Of a stretch of DNA of 64,000 bases, positions 49,401 to 61,500 are shown piece by piece. This DNA is from Hydractinia symbiolongicarpus (taxonomy: Eukaryota; Cnidaria; Hydrozoa; Anthoathecata; Hydractiniidae). Under the pieces are notes generated by a model. The model was not told where the DNA came from, ran no database searches, and was given only the letters and a program-made list of their open reading frames with translations. The first letter of the stretch is position 1, and the number at the start of each line of letters is the position of its first letter. The stretch spans positions 33,083,501 to 33,147,500 of the forward strand of contig NC_079881.1 of NCBI RefSeq assembly GCF_029227915.1, given 5' to 3'. A program made the position numbers and the translations under genes.

Positions 49401-52400
49401 CAGTTGCGTTGAAAAGAGGCGATGCATAATGTGTCCTGCTTTACACGAAAGGGTTCTTCTCCATTCGGAAGCGAGCAAACAAGAATTTTTGCGCTTTTCT
49501 TGCATTCGACGCAGTCTTCGTGAGCTCAGCAGATTTCTATTTTTAGGCATGGTCCCAGTGGGAACCTCCAAATATTGCAACGCCGGCGATGTTTCACGCC
49601 GTCATGCGGGATATTGGGAAAAGTTTTCAATTAGCAATCACCACGCCTCGGTTAAACCTCATTGGCTATGGTAATGCCACTGCGCAAAGCTAACCCAACA
49701 AGAACGGCAACCATCGCGTGCTTCTTTAACGTTGTCGATTGCTTGTGGTTACGGCATTTTGGTCCCCACCTCGCCTTTCCCTTGTGCGACTTAAACAGTT
49801 TTCATATGCATAGCCGAACTAAGACAAGTGTCCGTTGTCGTCGTGAGAGTAAGGGCCAGTGCCGCAACGAGCGCTTTGTCTCCACCACTGATTCGCCATT
49901 TACACCTAGAATGCCCACCGTCTGCGGAAGTGACCAGTTGCGTTGAAAAGAGGCGATGCATAATGTGTCCTGCTTTACACGAAAGGGTTCTTCTCCATTC
50001 GGAAGCGAGCAAACAAGAATTTTTGCGCTTTTCTTGCATTCGACGCAGTCTTCGTGAGCTCAGCAGATTTCTATTTTTAGGCATGGTCCCAGTGGGAACC
50101 TCCAAATATTGCAACGCCGGCGATGTTTCACGCCGTCATGCGGGATATTGGGAAAAGTTTTCAATTAGCAATCACCACGCCTCGGTTAAACCTCATTGGC
50201 TATGGTAATGCCACTGCGCAAAGCTAACCCAACAAGAACGGCAACCATCGCGTGCTTCTTTAACGTTGTCGATTGCTTGTGGTTACGGCATTTTGGTCCC
50301 CACCTCGCCTTTCCCTTGTGCGACTTAAACAGTTTTCATATGCATAGCCGAACTAAGACAAGTGTCCGTTGTCGTCGTGAGAGTAAGGGCCAGTGCCGCA
50401 ACGAGCGCTTTGTCTCCACCACTGATTCGCCATTTACACCTAGAATGCCCACCGTCTGCGGAAGTGACCAGTTGCGTTGAAAAGAGGCGATGCATAATGT
50501 GTCCTGCTTTACACGAAAGGGTTCTTCTCCATTCGGAAGCGAGCAAACAAGAATTTTTGCGCTTTTCTTGCATTCGACGCAGTCTTCGTGAGCTCAGCAG
50601 ATTTCTATTTTTAGGCATGGTCCCAGTGGGAACCTCCAAATATTGCAACGCCGGCGATGTTTCACGCCGTCATGCGGGATATTGGGAAAAGTTTTCAATT
50701 AGCAATCACCACGCCTCGGTTAAACCTCATTGGCTATGGTAATGCCACTGCGCAAAGCTAACCCAACAAGAACGGCAACCATCGCGTGCTTCTTTAACGT
50801 TGTCGATTGCTTGTGGTTACGGCATTTTGGTCCCCACCTCGCCTTTCCCTTGTGCCACTTAAACAGTTTTCATATGCATAGCCGAACTAAGACAAGTGTC
50901 CGTTGTCGTCGTGAGAGTAAGGGCCAGTGCCGCAACGAGCGCTTTGTCTCCACCACTGATTCGCCATTTACACCTAGAATGCCCACCGTCTGCGGAAGTG
51001 ACCAGTTGCGTTGAAAAGAGGCGATGCATAATGTGTCCTGCTTTACACGAAAGGGTTCTTCTCCATTCGGAAGCGAGCAAACAAGAATTTTTGCGCTTTT
51101 CTTGCATTCGACGCAGTCTTCGTGAGCTCAGCAGATTTCTATTTTTAGGCATGGTCCCAGTGGGAACCTCCAAATATTGCAACGCCGGCGATGTTTCACG
51201 CCGTCATGCGGGATATTGGGAAAAGTTTTCAATTAGCAATCACCACGCCTCGGTTAAACCTCATTGGCTATGGTAATGCCACTGCGCAAAGCTAACCCAA
51301 CAAGAACGGCAACCATCGCGTGCTTCTTTAACGTTGTCGATTGCTTGTGGTTACGGCATTTTGGTCCCCACCTCGCCTTTCCCTTGTGCGACTTAAACAG
51401 TTTTCATATGCATAGCCGAACTAAGACAAGTGTCCGTTGTCGTCGTGAGAGTAAGGGCCAGTGCCGCAACGAGCGCTTTGTCTCCACCACTGATTCGCCA
51501 TTTACACCTAGAATGCCCACCGTCTGCGGAAGTGACCAGTTGCGTTGAAAAGAGGCGATGCATAATGTGTCCTGCTTTACACGAAAGGGTTCTTCTCCAT
51601 TCGGAAGCGAGCAAACAAGAATTTTTGCGCTTTTCTTGCATTCGACGCAGTCTTCGTGAGCTCAGCAGATTTCTATTTTTAGGCATGGTCCCAGTGGGAA
51701 CCTCCAAATATTGCAACGCCGGCGATGTTTCACGCCGTCATGCGGGATATTGGGAAAAGTTTTCAATTAGCAATCACCACGCCTCGGTTAAACCTCATTG
51801 GCTATGGTAATGCCACAGCGCAAAGCTAACCCAACAAGAACGGCAACCATCGCGTGCTTCTTTAACGTTGTCGATTGCTTGTGGTTACGGCATTTTGGTC
51901 CCCACCTCGCCTTTCCCTTGTGCGACTTAAACAGTTTTCATATGCATAGCCGAACTAAGACAAGTGTCCGTTGTCGTCGTGAGAGTAAGGGCCAGTGCCG
52001 CAACGAGCGCTTTGTCTCCACCACTGATTCGCCATTTACACCTAGAATGCCCACCGTCTGCGGAAGTGACCAGTTGCGTTGAAAAGAGGCGATGCATAAT
52101 GTGTCCTGCTTTACACGAAAGGGTTCTTCTCCATTCGGAAGCGAGCAAACAAGAATTTTTGCGCTTTTCTTGCATTCGACGCAGTCTTCGTGAGCTCAGC
52201 AGATTTCTATTTTTAGGCATGGTCCCAGTGGGAACCTCCAAATATTGCAACGCCGGCGATGTTTCACGCCGTCATGCGGGATATTGGGAAAAGTTTTCAA
52301 TTAGCAATCACCACGACTCGGTTAAACCTCATTGGCTATGGTAATGCCACTGCGCAAAGCTAACCCAACAAGAACGGCAACCATCGCGTGCTTCTTTAAC

Positions 52401-55400
52401 GTTGTCGATTGCTTGTGGTTACGGCATTTTGGTCCCCACCTCGCCTTTCCCTTGTGCGACTTAAACAGTTTTCATATGCATAGCCGAACTAAGACAAGTG
52501 TCCGTTGTCGTCGTGAGAGTAAGGGCCAGTGCCGCAACGAGCGCTTTGTCTCCACCACTGATTCGCCATTTACACCTAGAATGCCCACCGTCTGCGGAAG
52601 TGACCAGTTGCGTTGAAAAGAGGCGATGCATAATGTGTCCTGCTTTACACGAAAGGGTTCTTCTCCATTCGGAAGCGAGCAAACAAGAATTTTTGCGCTT
52701 TTCTTGCATTCGACGCAGTCTTCGTGAGCTCAGCAGATTTCTATTTTTAGGCATGGTCCCAGTGGGAACCTCCAAATATTGCAACGCCGGCGATGTTTCA
52801 CGCCGTCATGCGGGATATTGGGAAAAGTTTTCAATTAGCAATCACCACGCCTCGGTTAAACCTCATTGGCTATGGTAATGCCACTGCGCAAAGCTAACCC
52901 AACAAGAACGGCAACCATCGCGTGCTTCTTTAACGTTGTCGATTGCTTGTGGTTACGGCATTTTGGTCCCCACCTCGCCTTTCCCTTGTGCCACTTAAAC
53001 AGTTTTCATATGCATAGCCGAACTAAGACAAGTGTCCGTTGTCGTCGTGAGAGTAAGGGCCAGTGCCGCAACGAGCGCTTTGTCTCCACCACTGATTCGC
53101 CATTTACACCTAGAATGCCCACCGTCTGCGGAAGTGACCAGTTGCGTTGAAAAGAGGCGATGCATAATGTGTCCTGCTTTACACGAAAGGGTTCTTCTCC
53201 ATTCGGAAGCGAGCAAACAAGAATTTTTGCGCTTTTCTTGCATTCGACGCAGTCTTCGTGAGCTCAGCAGATTTCTATTTTTAGGCATGGTCCCAGTGGG
53301 AACCTCCAAATATTGCAACGCCGGCGATGTTTCACGCCGTCATGCGGGATATTGGGAAAAGTTTTCAATTAGCAATCACCACGCCTCGGTTAAACCTCAT
53401 TGGCTATGGTAATGCCACTGCGCAAAGCTAACCCAACAAGAACGGCAACCATCGCGTGCTTCTTTAACGTTGTCGATTGCTTGTGGTTACGGCATTTTGG
53501 TCCCCACCTCGCCTTTCCCTTGTGCGACTTAAACAGTTTTCATATGCATAGCCGAACTAAGACAAGTGTCCGTTGTCGTCGTGAGAGTAAGGGCCAGTGC
53601 CGCAACGAGCGCTTTGTCTCCACCACTGATTCGCCATTTACACCTAGAATGCCCACCGTCTGCGGAAGTGACCAGTTGCGTTGAAAAGAGGCGATGCATA
53701 ATGTGTCCTGCTTTACACGAAAGGGTTCTTCTCCATTCGGAAGCGAGCAAACAAGAATTTTTGCGCTTTTCTTGCATTCGACGCAGTCTTCGTGAGCTCA
53801 GCAGATTTCTATTTTTAGGCATGGTCCCAGTGGGAACCTCCAAATATTGCAACGCCGGCGATGTTTCACGCCGTCATGCGGGATATTGGGAAAAGTTTTC
53901 AATTAGCAATCACCACGCCTCGGTTAAACCTCATTGGCTATGGTAATGCCACTGCGCAAAGCTAACCCAACAAGAACGGCAACCATCGCGTGCTTCTTTA
54001 ACGTTGTCGATTGCTTGTGGTTACGGCATTTTGGTCCCCACCTCGCCTTTCCCTTGTGCGACTTAAACAGTTTTCATATGCATAGCCGAACTAAGACAAG
54101 TGTCCGTTGTCGTCGTGAGAGTAAGGGCCAGTGCCGCAACGAGCGCTTTGTCTCCACCACTGATTCGCCATTTACACCTAGAATGCCCACCGTCTGCGGA
54201 AGTGACCAGTTGCGTTGAAAAGAGGCGATGCATAATGTGTCCTGCTTTACACGAAAGGGTTCTTCTCCATTCGGAAGCGAGCAAACAAGAATTTTTGCGC
54301 TTTTCTTGCATTCGACGCAGTCTTCGTGAGCTCAGCAGATTTCTATTTTTAGGCATGGTCCCAGTGGGAACCTCCAAATATTGCAACGCCGGCGATGTTT
54401 CACGCCGTCATGCGGGATATTGGGAAAAGTTTTCAATTAGCAATCACCACGCCTCGGTTAAACCTCATTGGCTATGGTAATGCCACTGCGCAAAGCTAAC
54501 CAAACAAGAACGGCAACCATCGCGTGCTTCTTTAACGTTGTCGATTGCTTGTGGTTACGGCATTTTGGTCCCCACCTCGCCTTTCCCTTGTGCGACTTAA
54601 ACAGTTTTCATATGCATAGCCGAACTAAGACAAGTGTCCGTTGTCGTCGTGAGAGTAAGGGCCAGTGCCGCAACGAGCGCTTTGTCTCCACCACTGATTC
54701 GCCATTTACACCTAGAATGCCCACCGTCTGCGGAAGTGACCAGTTGCGTTGAAAAGAGGCGATGCATAATGTGTCCTGCTTTACACGAAAGGGTTCTTCT
54801 CCATTCGGAAGCGAGCAAACAAGAATTTTTGCGCTTTTCTTGCATTCGACGCAGTCTTCGTGAGCTCAGCAGATTTCTATTTTTAGGCATGTTCCCAGTG
54901 GGAACCTCCAAATATTGCAACGCCGGCGATGTTTCACGCCGTCATGCGGGATATTGGGAAAAGTTTTCAATTAGCAATCACCACGCCTCGGTTAAACCTC
55001 ATTGGCTATGGTAATGCCACTGCGCAAAGCTAACCCAACAAGAACGGCAACCATCGCGTGCTTCTTTAACGTTGTCGATTGCTTGTGGTTACGGCATTTT
55101 GGTCCCCACCTCGCCTTTCCCTTGTGCCACTTAAACAGTTTTCATATGCATAGCCGAACTAAGACAAGTGTCCGTTGTCGTCGTGAGAGTAAGGGCCAGT
55201 GCCGCAACGAGCGCTTTGTCTCCACCACTGATTCGCCATTTACACCTAGAATGCCCACCGTCTGCGGAAGTGACCAGTTGCGTTGAAAAGAGGCGATGCA
55301 TAATGTGTCCTGCTTTACACGAAAGGGTTCTTCTCCATTCGGAAGCGAGCAAACAAGAATTTTTGCGCTTTTCTTGCATTCGACGCAGTCTTCGTGAGCT

Positions 55401-55527
55401 CAGCAGATTTCTATTTTTAGGCATGGTCCCAGTGGGAACCTCCAAATATTGCAACGCCGGCGATGTTTCACGCCGTCATGCGGGATATTGGGAAAAGTTT
55501 TCAATTAGCAATCACCACGCCTCGGTT
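46450..55527. repeat. Array segment F: copies 88-104 with four-copy rhythm at m135
   Basis: After four G copies (88-91), the m135 base is C at copies 92, 96, 100 and 104 and G at all the others, giving C-G-G-G three times and then C. The repeat length is 2136 bp. Private changes (copy 92 m354 G to A; copy 98 m28 T to A and an added change near m528; copy 103 a C to A near m43 and m433 G to T) are not shared between registers, so the rhythm rests on one site only. Confidence 0.75.
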
Positions 55528-58500
55528 AAACCTCATTGGCTATGGTAATGCCACTGCGCAAAGCTAACCCAACAAGAACGGCAACCATCGCGTGCTTCTT
55601 TAACGTTGTCGATTGCTTGTGGTTACGGCATTTTGGTCCCCACCTCGCCTTTCCCTTGTGCGACTTAAACAGTTTTCATATGCATAGCCGAACTAAGACA
55701 AGTGTCCGTTGTCGTCGTGAGAGTAAGGGCCAGTGCCGCAACGAGCGCTTTGTCTCCACCACTGATTCGCCATTTACACCTAGAATGCCCACCGTCTGCG
55801 GAAGTGACCAGTTGCGTTGAAAAGAGGCGATGCATAATGTGTCCTGCTTTACACGAAAGGGTTCTTCTCCATTCGGAAGCGAGCAAACAAGAATTTTTGC
55901 GCTTTTCTTGCATTCGACGCAGTCTTCGTGAGCTCAGCAGATTTCTATTTTTAGGCATGGTCCCAGTGGGAACCTCCAAATATTGCAACGCCGGCGATGT
56001 TTCACGCCGTCATGCGGGATATTGGGAAAAGTTTTCAATTAGCAATCACCACGCCTCGGTTAAACCTCATTGGCTATGGTAATGCCACTGCGCAAAGCTA
56101 ACCCAACAAGAACGGCAACCATCGCGTGCTTCTTTAACGTTGTCGATTGCTTGTGGTTACGGCATTTTGGTCCCCACCTCGCCTTTCCCTTGTGCGACTT
56201 AAACAGTTTTCATATGCATAGCCGAACTAAGACAAGTGTCCGTTGTCGTCGTGAGAGTAAGGGCCAGTGCCGCAACGAGCGCTTTGTCTCCACCACTGAT
56301 TCGCCATTTACACCTAGAATGCCCACCGTCTGCGGAAGTGACCAGTTGCGTTGAAAAGAGGCGATGCATAATGTGTCCTGCTTTACACGAAAGGGTTCTT
56401 CTCCATTCGGAAGCGAGCAAACAAGAATTTTTGCACTTTTCTTGCATTCGACGCGGTCTTCGTGAGCTCAGCAGATTTCTATTTTTAGGCATGGTCCCAG
56501 TGGGAACCTCCAAATATTGCAACGCCGGCGATGTTTCACGCCGTCATGCGGGATATTGGGAAAAGTTTTCAATTAGCAATCACCACGCCTCGGTTAAACC
56601 TCATTGGCTATGGTAATGCCACTGCGCAAAGCTAACCCAACAAGAACGGCAACCATCGCGTGCTTCTTTAACGTTGTCGATTGCTTGTGGTTACGGCATT
56701 TTGGTCCCCACCTCGCCTTTCCCTTGTGCCACTTAAACAGTTTTCATATGCATAGCCGAACTAAGACAAGTGTCCGTTGTCGTCGTGAGAGTAAGGGCCA
56801 GTGCCGCAACGAGCGCTTTGTCTCCACCACTGATTCGCCATTTACACCTAGAATGCCCACCGTCTGCGGAAGTGACCAGTTGCGTTGAAAAGAGGCGATG
56901 CATAATGTGTCCTGCTTTACACGAAAGGGTTCTTCTCCATTCGGAAGCGAGCAAACAAGAATTTTTGCGCTTTTCTTGCATTCGACGCAGTCTTCGTGAG
57001 CTCAGCAGATTTCTATTTTTAGGCATGGTCCCAGTGGGAACCTCCAAATATTGCAACGCCGGCGATGTTTCACGCCGTCATGCGGGATATTGGGAAAAGT
57101 TTTCAATTAGCAATCACCACGCCTCGGTTAAACCTCATTGGCTATGGTAATGCCACTGCGCAAAGCTAACCCAACAAGAACGGCAACCATCGCGTGCTTC
57201 TTTAACGTTGTCGATTGCTTGTGGTTACGGCATTTTGGTCCCCACCTCGCCTTTCCCTTGTGCCACTTAAACAGTTTTCAAATGCATAGCCGAACTAAGA
57301 CAAGTGTCCGTTGTCGTCGTGAGAGTAAGGGCCAGTGCCGCAACGAGCGCTTTGTCTCCACCACTGATTCGCCATTTACACCTAGAATGCCCACCGTCTG
57401 CGGAAGTGACCAGTTGCGTTGAAAAGAGGCGATGCATAATGTGTCCTGCTTTACACGAAAGGGTTCTTCTCCATTCGGAAGCGAGCAAACAAGAATTTTT
57501 GCGCTTTTCTTGCATTCGACGCAGTCTTCGTGAGCTCAGCAGATTTCTATTTTTAGGCATGGTCCCAGTGGGAACCTCCAAATATTGCAACGCCGGCGAT
57601 GTTTCACGCCGTCATGCGGGATATTGGGAAAAGTTTTCAATTAGCAATCACCACGCCTCGGTTAAACCTCATTGGCTATGGTAATGCCACTGCGCAAAGC
57701 TAACCCAACAAGAACGGCAACCATCGCGTGCTTCTTTAACGTTGTCGATTGCTTGTGGTTACGGCATTTTGGTCCCCACCTCGCCTTTCCCTTGTGCGAC
57801 TTAAACAGTTTTCATATGCATAGCCGAACAAAGACAAGTGTCCGTTGTCGTCGTGAGAGTAAGGGCCAGTGCCGCAACGAGCGCTTTGTCTCCACCACTG
57901 ATTCGCCATTTACACCTAGAATGCCCACCGTCTGCGGAAGTGACCAGTTGCGTTGAAAAGAGGCGATGCATAATGTGTCCTGCTTTACACGAAAGGGTTC
58001 TTCTCCATTCGGAAGCGAGCAAACAAGAATTTTTGCACTTTTCTTGCATTCGACGCAGTCTTCGTGAGCTCAGCAGATTTCTATTTTTAGGCATGGTCCC
58101 AGTGGGAACCTCCAAATATTGCAACGCCGGCGATGTTTCACGCCGTCATGCGGGATATTGGGAAAAGTTTTCAATTAGCAATCACCACGCCTCGGTTAAA
58201 CCTCATTGGCTATGGTAATGCCACTGCGCAAAGCTAACCCAACAAGAACGGCAACCATCGCGTGCTTCTTTAACGTTGTCGATTGCTTGTGGTTACGGCA
58301 TTTTGGTCCCCACCTCGCCTTTCCCTTGTGCCACTTAAACAGTTTTCATATGCATAGCCGAACTAAGACAAGTGTCCGTTGTCGTCGTGAGAGTAAGGGC
58401 CAGTGCCGCAACGAGCGCTTTGTCTCCACCACTGATTCGCCATTTACACCTAGAATGCCCACCGTCTGCGGAAGTGACCAGTTGCGTTGAAAAGAGGCGA

Positions 58501-61500
58501 TGCATAATGTGTCCTGCTTTACACGAAAGGGTTCTTCTCCATTCGGAAGCGAGCAAACAAGAATTTTTGCGCTTTTCTTGCATTCGACGCAGTCTTCGTG
58601 AGCTCAGCAGATTTCTATTTTTAGGCATGGTCCCAGTGGGAACCTCCAAATATTGCAACGCCGGCGATGTTTCACGCCGTCATGCGGGATATTGGGAAAA
58701 GTTTTCAATTAGCAATCACCACGCCTCGGTTAAACCTCATTGGCTATGGTAATGCCACTGCGCAAAGCTAACCCAACAAGAACGGCAACCATCGCGTGCT
58801 TCTTTAACGTTGTCGATTGCTTGTGGTTACGGCATTTTGGTCCCCACCTCGCCTTTCCCTTGTGCCACTTAAACAGTTTTCATATGCATAGCCGAACTAA
58901 GACAAGTGTCCGTTGTCGTCGTGAGAGTAAGGGCCAGTGCCGCAACGAGCGCTTTGTCTCCACCACTGATTCGCCATTTACACCTAGAATGCCCACCGTC
59001 TGCGGAAGTGACCAGTTGCGTTGAAAAGAGGCGATGCATAATGTGTCCTGCTTTACACGAAAGGGTTCTTCTCCATTCGGAAGCGAGCAAACAAGAATTT
59101 TTGCGCTTTTCTTGCATTCGACGCAGTCTTCGTGAGCTCAGCAGATTTCTATTTTTAGGCATGGTCCCAGTGGGAACCTCCAAATATTGCAACGCCGGCG
59201 ATGTTTCACGCCGTCATGCGGGATATTGGGAAAAGTTTTCAATTAGCAATCACCACGCCTCGGTTAAACCTCATTGGCTATGGTAATGCCACTGCGCAAA
59301 GCTAACCCAACAAGAACGGCAACCATCGCGTGCTTCTTTAACGTTGTCGATTGCTTGTGGTTACGGCATTTTGGTCCCCACCTCGCCTTTCCCTTGTGCC
59401 ACTTAAACAGTTTTCATATGCATAGCCGAACTAAGACAAGTGTCCGTTGTCGTCGTGAGAGTAAGGGCCAGTGCCGCAACGAGCGCTTTGTCTCCACCAC
59501 TGATTCGCCATTTACACCTAGAATGCCCACCGTCTGCGGAAGTGACCAGTTGCGTTGAAAAGAGGCGATGCATAATGTGTCCTGCTTTACACGAAAGGGT
59601 TCTTCTCCATTCGGAAGCGAGCAAACAAGAATTTTTGCGCTTTTCTTGCATTCGACGCAGTCTTCGTGAGCTCAGCAGATTTCTACTTTTAGGCATGGTC
59701 CCAGTGGGAACCTCCAAATATTGCAACGCCGGCGATGTTTCACGCCGTCATGCGGGATATTGGGAAAAGTTTTCAATTAGCAATCACCACGCCTCGGTTA
59801 AACCTCATTGGCTATGGTAATGCCACTGCGCAAAGCTAACCCAACAAGAACGGCAACCATCGCGTGCTTCTTTAACGTTGTCGATTGCTTGTGGTTACGG
59901 CATTTTGGTCCCCACCTCGCCTTTCCCTTGTGCGACTTAAACAGTTTTCATATGCATAGCCGAACTAAGACAAGTGTCCGTTGTCGTCGTGAGAGTAAGG
60001 GCCAGTGCCGCAACGAGCGCTTTGTCTCCACCACTGATTCGCCATTTACACCTAGAATGCCCACCGTCTGCGTAAGTGACCAGTTGCGTTGAAAAGAGGC
60101 GATGCATAATGTGTCCTGCTTTACACGAAAGGGTTCTTCTCCATTCGGAAGCGAGCAAACAAGAATTTTTGCGCTTTTCTTGCATTCGACGCAGTCTTCG
60201 TGAGCTCAGCAGATTTCTATTTTTAGGCATGGTCCCAGTGGGAACCTCCAAATATTGCAACGCCGGCGATGTTTCACGCCGTCATGCGGGATATTGGGAA
60301 AAGTTTTCAATTAGCAATCACCACGCCTCGGTTAAACCTCATTGGCTATGGTAATGCCACTGCGCAAAGCTAACCCAACAAGAACGGCAACCATCGCGTG
60401 CTTCTTTAACGTTGTCGATTGCTTGTGGTTACGGCATTTTGGTCCCCACCTCACCTTTCCCTTGTGCCACTTAAACAGTTTTCATATGCATAGCCGAACT
60501 AAGACAAGTGTCCGTTGTCGTCGTGAGAGTAAGGGCCAGTGCCGCAACGAGCGCTTTGTCTCCACCACTGATTCGCCATTTACACCTAGAATGCCCACCG
60601 TCTGCGGAAGTGACCAGTTGCGTTGAAAAGAGGCGATGCATAATGTGTCCTGCTTTACACGAAAGGGTTCTTCTCCATTCGGAAGCGAGCAAACAAGAAT
60701 TTTTGCGCTTTTCTTGCATTCGACGCAGTCTTCGTGAGCTCAGCAGATTTCTATTTTTAGGCATGGTCCCAGTGGGAACCTCCAAATATTGCAACGCCGG
60801 CGATGTTTCACGCCGTCATGCGGGATATTGGGAAAAGTTTTCAATTAGCAATCACCACGCCTCGGTTAAACCTCATTGGCTATGGTAATGCCACTGCGCA
60901 AAGCTAACCCAACAAGAACGGCAACCATCGCGTGCTTCTTTAACGTTGTCGATTGCTTGTGGTTACGGCATTTTGGTCCCCACCTCGCCTTTCCCTTGTG
61001 CCACTTAAACAGTTTTCATATGCATAGCCGAACTAAGACAAGTGTCCGTTGTCGTCGTGAGAGTAAGGGCCAGTGCCGCAACGAGCGCTTTGTCTCCACC
61101 ACTGATTCGCCATTTACACCTAGAATGCCCACCGTCTGCGGAAGTGACCAGTTGCGTTGAAAAGAGGCGATGCATAATGTGTCCTGCTTTACACGAAAGG
61201 GTTCTTCTCCATTCGGAAGCGAGCAAACAAGAATTTTTGCGCTTTTCTTGCATTCGACGCAGTCTTCGTGAGCTCAGCAGATTTCTATTTTTAGGCATGG
61301 TCCCAGTGGGAACCTCCAAATATTGCAACGCCGGCGATGTTTCACGCCGTCATGCGGGATATTGGGAAAAGTTTTCAATTAGCAATCACCACGCCTCGGT
61401 TAAACCTCATTGGCTATGGTAATGCCACTGCGCAAAGCTAACCCAACAAGAACGGCAACCATCGCGTGCTTCTTTAACGTTGTCGATTGCTTGTGGTTAC

